In this document: positions 7,284 to 8,746 of the stretch, piece after piece
Layout: each line of letters begins with the position of its first letter
How positions within the stretch are numbered: position 1 is the stretch's first letter
Assembly (NCBI GenBank): GCA_937888735.1
Contig: CALASN010000169.1
Coordinates: 1-8,746 of the forward strand
Length of the DNA: 8,746 nt
Reading direction: 5' to 3'
Origin: UBA5499 sp002426275
GTDB lineage: Bacteria > Bacillota > DTU084
Made by a program: the position numbers and the translations under genes
The notes under the pieces: generated by a model
The model's input: the letters and a program-made list of their open reading frames with translations, nothing else
Told to the model about the DNA's origin: nothing
Databases searched by the model: none

Positions 7284-7309
7284 CTTCTGTCCACCTCCTC
7301 TCTTCTGAA

Positions 7310-7330
7310 AGGCGGGCCTCGGGCCCGCCT
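7310..7330 (-). terminator. G+C-rich hairpin between rpsB and tsf, likely attenuator
   Basis: An 8-bp perfect stem, AGGCGGGC (7330-7323) with GCCCGCCT (7317-7310), encloses a 5-nt loop. Only TTTC follows, so the T-tract is too weak for full termination. It lies 7 nt after the rpsB stop and ahead of the tsf ribosome site. Partial attenuation or mRNA stabilisation between S2 and EF-Ts is the likely role; the E. coli rpsB-tsf spacer is also described as carrying a transcription-attenuating hairpin. Confidence 0.6.
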
Positions 7331-7337
7331 CCAAAGT

Positions 7338-8087
7338 TTACTCCGCCTCTACGGCATCTTCCGTTCCGTTCCCTGCGTCATCGGCTTCCACATCTTCGCC
7401 TTGACGGCCTTCCCTTGCCTCGATCACCGCATCCGCCATCTTGGCGGTTAAAAGCCTCACCGCGCGAATAGCGTCGTCATTGCCGGGAATCACGTAATCC
7501 ACCTCGTCGGGATCGCAGTTAGTATCTACGATGGCCACGATGGGAATATTCAATTTCCTGGCCTCGGCAACCGCAATGCGCTCCTTGCGAGGATCCACCA
7601 CGAACAGGGCGCCGGGCAGAATTTCCATATCCCTGATTCCGCCCAAAAAGCGCTCCAGGCGTTCCCTTTCCTTCTCCAGTTCCAAAACCTCGCGTTTGGG
7701 CAGGACTTCATAGGTCCCGTCCTCTTTCATCTGCTCGATCTTTTTCAAGCGGGCAACGCGGCTGCGAATCGTCCTGAAATTGGTGAGGGTGCCGCCCAGC
7801 CAGCGCTCGTTAACGTAAAACATCCCGCAGCGGGCTGCTTCTTCGCTGATGGAATCATGCGCCTGCTTTTTCGTTCCCACAAAGAGAATGGACTTACCGC
7901 TTTCCGATACCTCCCTGAGGAAGTTGTATGCCTGTTCGATCAAGCGGACGGTCTTCTGCAGATCGATGATATAGATTCCATTGCGCTGGGTGAAGATATA
8001 AGGTGCCATCTTAGGGTTCCAACGCCGGGTCTGGTGGCCAAAATGCACGCCGGCTTCCAGCAATTGTTTCATTGAAATGATGGCCAA
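7338..8087 (-). CDS. rpsB: 30S ribosomal protein S2
   Basis: S2 is a late-assembling 30S protein that binds 16S rRNA near the head-body junction and contacts S1 in species that have it. With the start chosen here it is 249 aa. It has the N-terminal signature HFGHQTRRWNPKM (15-27), GTKKQA, ERWLGGTLTNF, and the C-terminal signature with DPRKE, IPIVAIVDTNCDPD and DYVIPGNDDAIRA. An acidic tail of about 25 residues follows. The start is TTG (8087-8085): AGGAGGT lies 7 nt upstream, and the product then begins MAIISMKQLLEAG, the usual form of this family. The first ATG is codon 6 and lies 22 nt from the ribosome site. The frame stays open upstream, but that stretch resembles no S2 sequence. A promoter and leader precede it. 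Confidence 0.97.
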   Translation of the reverse strand: MAIISMKQLLEAGVHFGHQTRRWNPKMAPYIFTQRNGIYIIDLQKTVRLIEQAYNFLREVSESGKSILFVGTKKQAHDSISEEAARCGMFYVNERWLGGTLTNFRTIRSRVARLKKIEQMKEDGTYEVLPKREVLELEKERERLERFLGGIRDMEILPGALFVVDPRKERIAVAEARKLNIPIVAIVDTNCDPDEVDYVIPGNDDAIRAVRLLTAKMADAVIEAREGRQGEDVEADDAGNGTEDAVEAE

Positions 8088-8198
8088 TTGTTTCACCTCC
8101 TCCCCAGTCCGGGTTTGAGCCTCCGCCACCTTCATCCCCGAATAGACCGCCAAAGGCGGAACCCCATCGGGTCCAGAAGCGTGTGTTCTAGACATACC
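8088..8198 (-). promoter_or_regulatory. 5' leader of rpsB, possibly structured
   Basis: About 110 nt lie between the predicted transcription start and the rpsB start codon. A small hairpin is visible: CCGCC/GGCGG around a TTT loop (8159-8147). It is nested within a second pairing, CCCGA (8171-8167) with TCGGG (8141-8137). Nearer the gene, short CCC/GGG pairing could partly cover the ribosome site. Many ribosomal protein genes are autoregulated through such leaders, but I do not recognise a named S2 leader class here. Structure is seen by eye only; the regulatory role is inference. Confidence 0.4.
8095..8101 (-). promoter_or_regulatory. Ribosome binding site of rpsB (decides TTG start)
   Basis: Perfect AGGAGGT on the minus strand, 7 nt before the TTG at 8087. 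The surrounding purine run GGGGAGGAGGTG makes it one of the strongest sites in the window, as expected for a ribosomal protein gene. Confidence 0.88.
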
Positions 8199-8204
8199 AA
8201 CAGT

Positions 8205-8234
8205 AGTATAGCATAAAACGTATAGGCGAAGCAA
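8205..8234 (-). promoter_or_regulatory. Predicted sigma-A-type promoter of rpsB
   Basis: Minus strand: TTGCTT (8234-8229), an 18-nt spacer, then TATACT (8210-8205). A TG one base upstream of the -10 makes it an extended -10 promoter, which compensates for the weak -35. An A+T-rich stretch lies further upstream. Transcription should start near 8198, about 110 nt before the rpsB start codon. Confidence 0.7.
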
Positions 8235-8250
8235 GAAAATCTTCCCACAA

Positions 8251-8279
8251 AACATTTTACAGAATATTACTAAAATGTT
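8251..8279 (-). terminator. A+T-rich inverted repeat at the end of the DUF1294 gene
   Basis: AACATTTTA and TAAAATGTT form a perfect 9-bp inverted repeat with an 11-nt loop. The 5' arm starts inside the TAA stop of the DUF1294 gene. The 3' arm runs into TTTT before G on the minus strand. The stem is weak (one G-C pair) and the T-tract short, so this is a poor terminator at best. Its place about 15-45 nt upstream of the rpsB -35 means it could instead be a protein-binding palindrome or an A+T-rich promoter-enhancing segment. Confidence 0.45.
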
Positions 8280-8598
8280 AACGGAGAATCTGCAAATACA
8301 CGCAAACGAAAACGAGCGCCTGCAACAGGATGATGGCCGGCACGCCGAATCGAAAAATCCCGCGTTTTGTCTTATGGTGGAAAACAAACATGGATAAATA
8401 GAGTCCCATTGCTCCTCCCAATACGGCAAGCCGGAACAAATGCTTCTCCGGCACCCGCCGCCGGGCGCGTTTTGCCGCTCGCTTATCCAAACCCGACAGC
8501 GCAAAAGCCGCTAGATTGACGGCCAGCAAATATGCCGCCGCCACCTGCGCCGCGGTTACATCGGACAACCACAAGTTCACCAGAGCCGTCTTCCCCAT
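8278..8598 (-). CDS. DUF1294 family small membrane protein
   Basis: A 106-aa protein of unknown function. Three hydrophobic segments are seen, at about residues 18-37, 54-73 and 84-104. Between the first two lies a very basic stretch, LDKRAAKRARRRVPEKHLF (37-55), followed by LGGAMGLYLSMFVFHHKTKRGIFRFGVP (60-65 and on). The DK..A......R(I/V)PE..L pattern, the GG..G.......HKT block and the following F are the hallmarks of DUF1294. No catalytic role is known to me for the family. The start is ATG at 8598 with a weak GAGG 11 nt upstream, and the ending IR overlaps its stop. A separate promoter precedes rpsB, so it is probably a neighbour and not an operon member. Confidence 0.85.
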   Translation of the reverse strand: MGKTALVNLWLSDVTAAQVAAAYLLAVNLAAFALSGLDKRAAKRARRRVPEKHLFRLAVLGGAMGLYLSMFVFHHKTKRGIFRFGVPAIILLQALVFVCVYLQILR

Positions 8599-8746
8599 TT
8601 ATAGACCATCCTCAAATTTTTGTGATTTACTTGACTAGACAGAGAAAGCTCTCGCGCGCCGCAGAAAAAAAGCGTAAATTGACAAAGTAAACGCGAGTAG
8701 TGGGTCGCATTTACTCGTACAAGCAGACTTCATATCCCTCCCCCAT
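8599..8746 (-). other. Intergenic region upstream of the DUF1294 gene
   Basis: This 148-nt stretch has no supported complete gene. A frame entering from the right edge stays open for 11 codons (ending GYEVCLYE) to a TAA at 8713-8711 and might be the tail of an upstream gene, but it is too short to identify. Next come a 10-bp hairpin and a T-tract (8665-8715). The 66 nt before the DUF1294 start hold only a weak GAGG site and no convincing promoter. Confidence 0.4.
8665..8715 (-). terminator. Hairpin and T7 tract, possible terminator of a gene to the right
   Basis: On the minus strand AGTAAATGCG (8715-8706) pairs with CGCGTTTACT (8695-8686), 10 bp with one G-U, around a 10-nt loop. A run of seven T (8671-8665) follows 14 nt later. 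A second, shorter hairpin, GCGT (8694-8691) with ACGC (8675-8672), abuts the T-run directly. The T-run and the stop codon at 8713-8711 suggest the 3' end of a gene beyond the window, but neither hairpin is an ideal terminator by itself. Confidence 0.4.

Noticed and set aside
6627..7451. A 274-codon plus-strand frame opposite tsf and the rpsB end.
   Set aside because: It is the antisense shadow of well-identified genes, with no ribosome site or recognisable family. Other plus-strand frames opposite ispG, rseP, dxr, cdsA, uppS and frr were dropped for the same reason.
8088..8504. A longer rpsB reading frame starting at 8504, giving a 388-residue product.
   Set aside because: The upstream 139 codons run through the DUF1294 gene, its terminator-like repeat and the rpsB promoter, and resemble no S2 sequence. 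The TTG at 8087 with AGGAGGT gives the standard N-terminus.
8651..8746. A possible 32-codon minus-strand ORF from the ATG at about 8733, preceded by GGAGGG.
   Set aside because: The ribosome site is too close to the ATG, the frame crosses the hairpin and T7 tract, and the product matches nothing I recognise.
1..8746. Search for tRNA, CRISPR, insertion sequence ends, phage or defence genes.
   Set aside because: None seen. Nearly all the sequence is accounted for by conserved housekeeping genes, and no long repeats or transposase-like frames are present.

Overview
The window is a block of housekeeping genes, all read on the minus strand, so transcription runs from high to low coordinates. In transcription order it holds a small DUF1294 membrane protein, rpsB, tsf, pyrH, frr, uppS, cdsA, an AI-2E/YtvI-type permease, dxr, rseP and the first ~144 codons of ispG, which runs off the left edge. 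The order rpsB-tsf-pyrH-frr-uppS-cdsA-dxr-rseP is the conserved bacterial arrangement. ispG directly after rseP, strong AGGAGG-type ribosome sites, frequent TTG starts, a short EF-Ts (about 215 aa), a one-PDZ RseP and a YtvI-like protein together suggest a Gram-positive, Clostridia-like, probably spore-forming Bacillota of moderate to fairly high G+C. The species cannot be named from this sequence.

Layout. Positions 8599-8746 are intergenic, with the possible last codons of an upstream gene and a hairpin/T-tract. DUF1294 (8278-8598) ends in an A+T-rich inverted repeat. A good extended -10 promoter (8205-8234) and a ~110-nt leader precede rpsB (7338-8087). A G+C-rich hairpin separates rpsB from tsf (6636-7283). 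A strong intrinsic terminator follows tsf. pyrH (5831-6545/7) and frr (5273-5827) are 3 nt apart. A second strong intrinsic terminator follows frr. uppS (4517-5224), cdsA (3736-4560), the permease (2683-3720), dxr (1510-2670), rseP (431-1471) and ispG (to 434) are then tightly packed, with gaps under 40 nt or overlaps.

How the genes work together. The first half serves translation (S2, EF-Ts, ribosome recycling factor) plus UMP kinase for pyrimidine nucleotides. The second half serves the envelope and isoprenoids: DXR and IspG are MEP-pathway enzymes feeding isoprenyl diphosphates to UppS, which makes the undecaprenyl carrier lipid. CdsA makes CDP-diacylglycerol, and RseP is the site-2 intramembrane protease. 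The two internal terminators split the array into rpsB-tsf, pyrH-frr and uppS-onward, so expression of the three parts is probably graded by readthrough or internal promoters.

I see no mobile element, CRISPR array, tRNA, rRNA or defence system. No clearly undescribed system is present. The points most worth a second look are the internal terminators, the permease inserted between cdsA and dxr, the uppS/cdsA overlap, and the rpsB leader.
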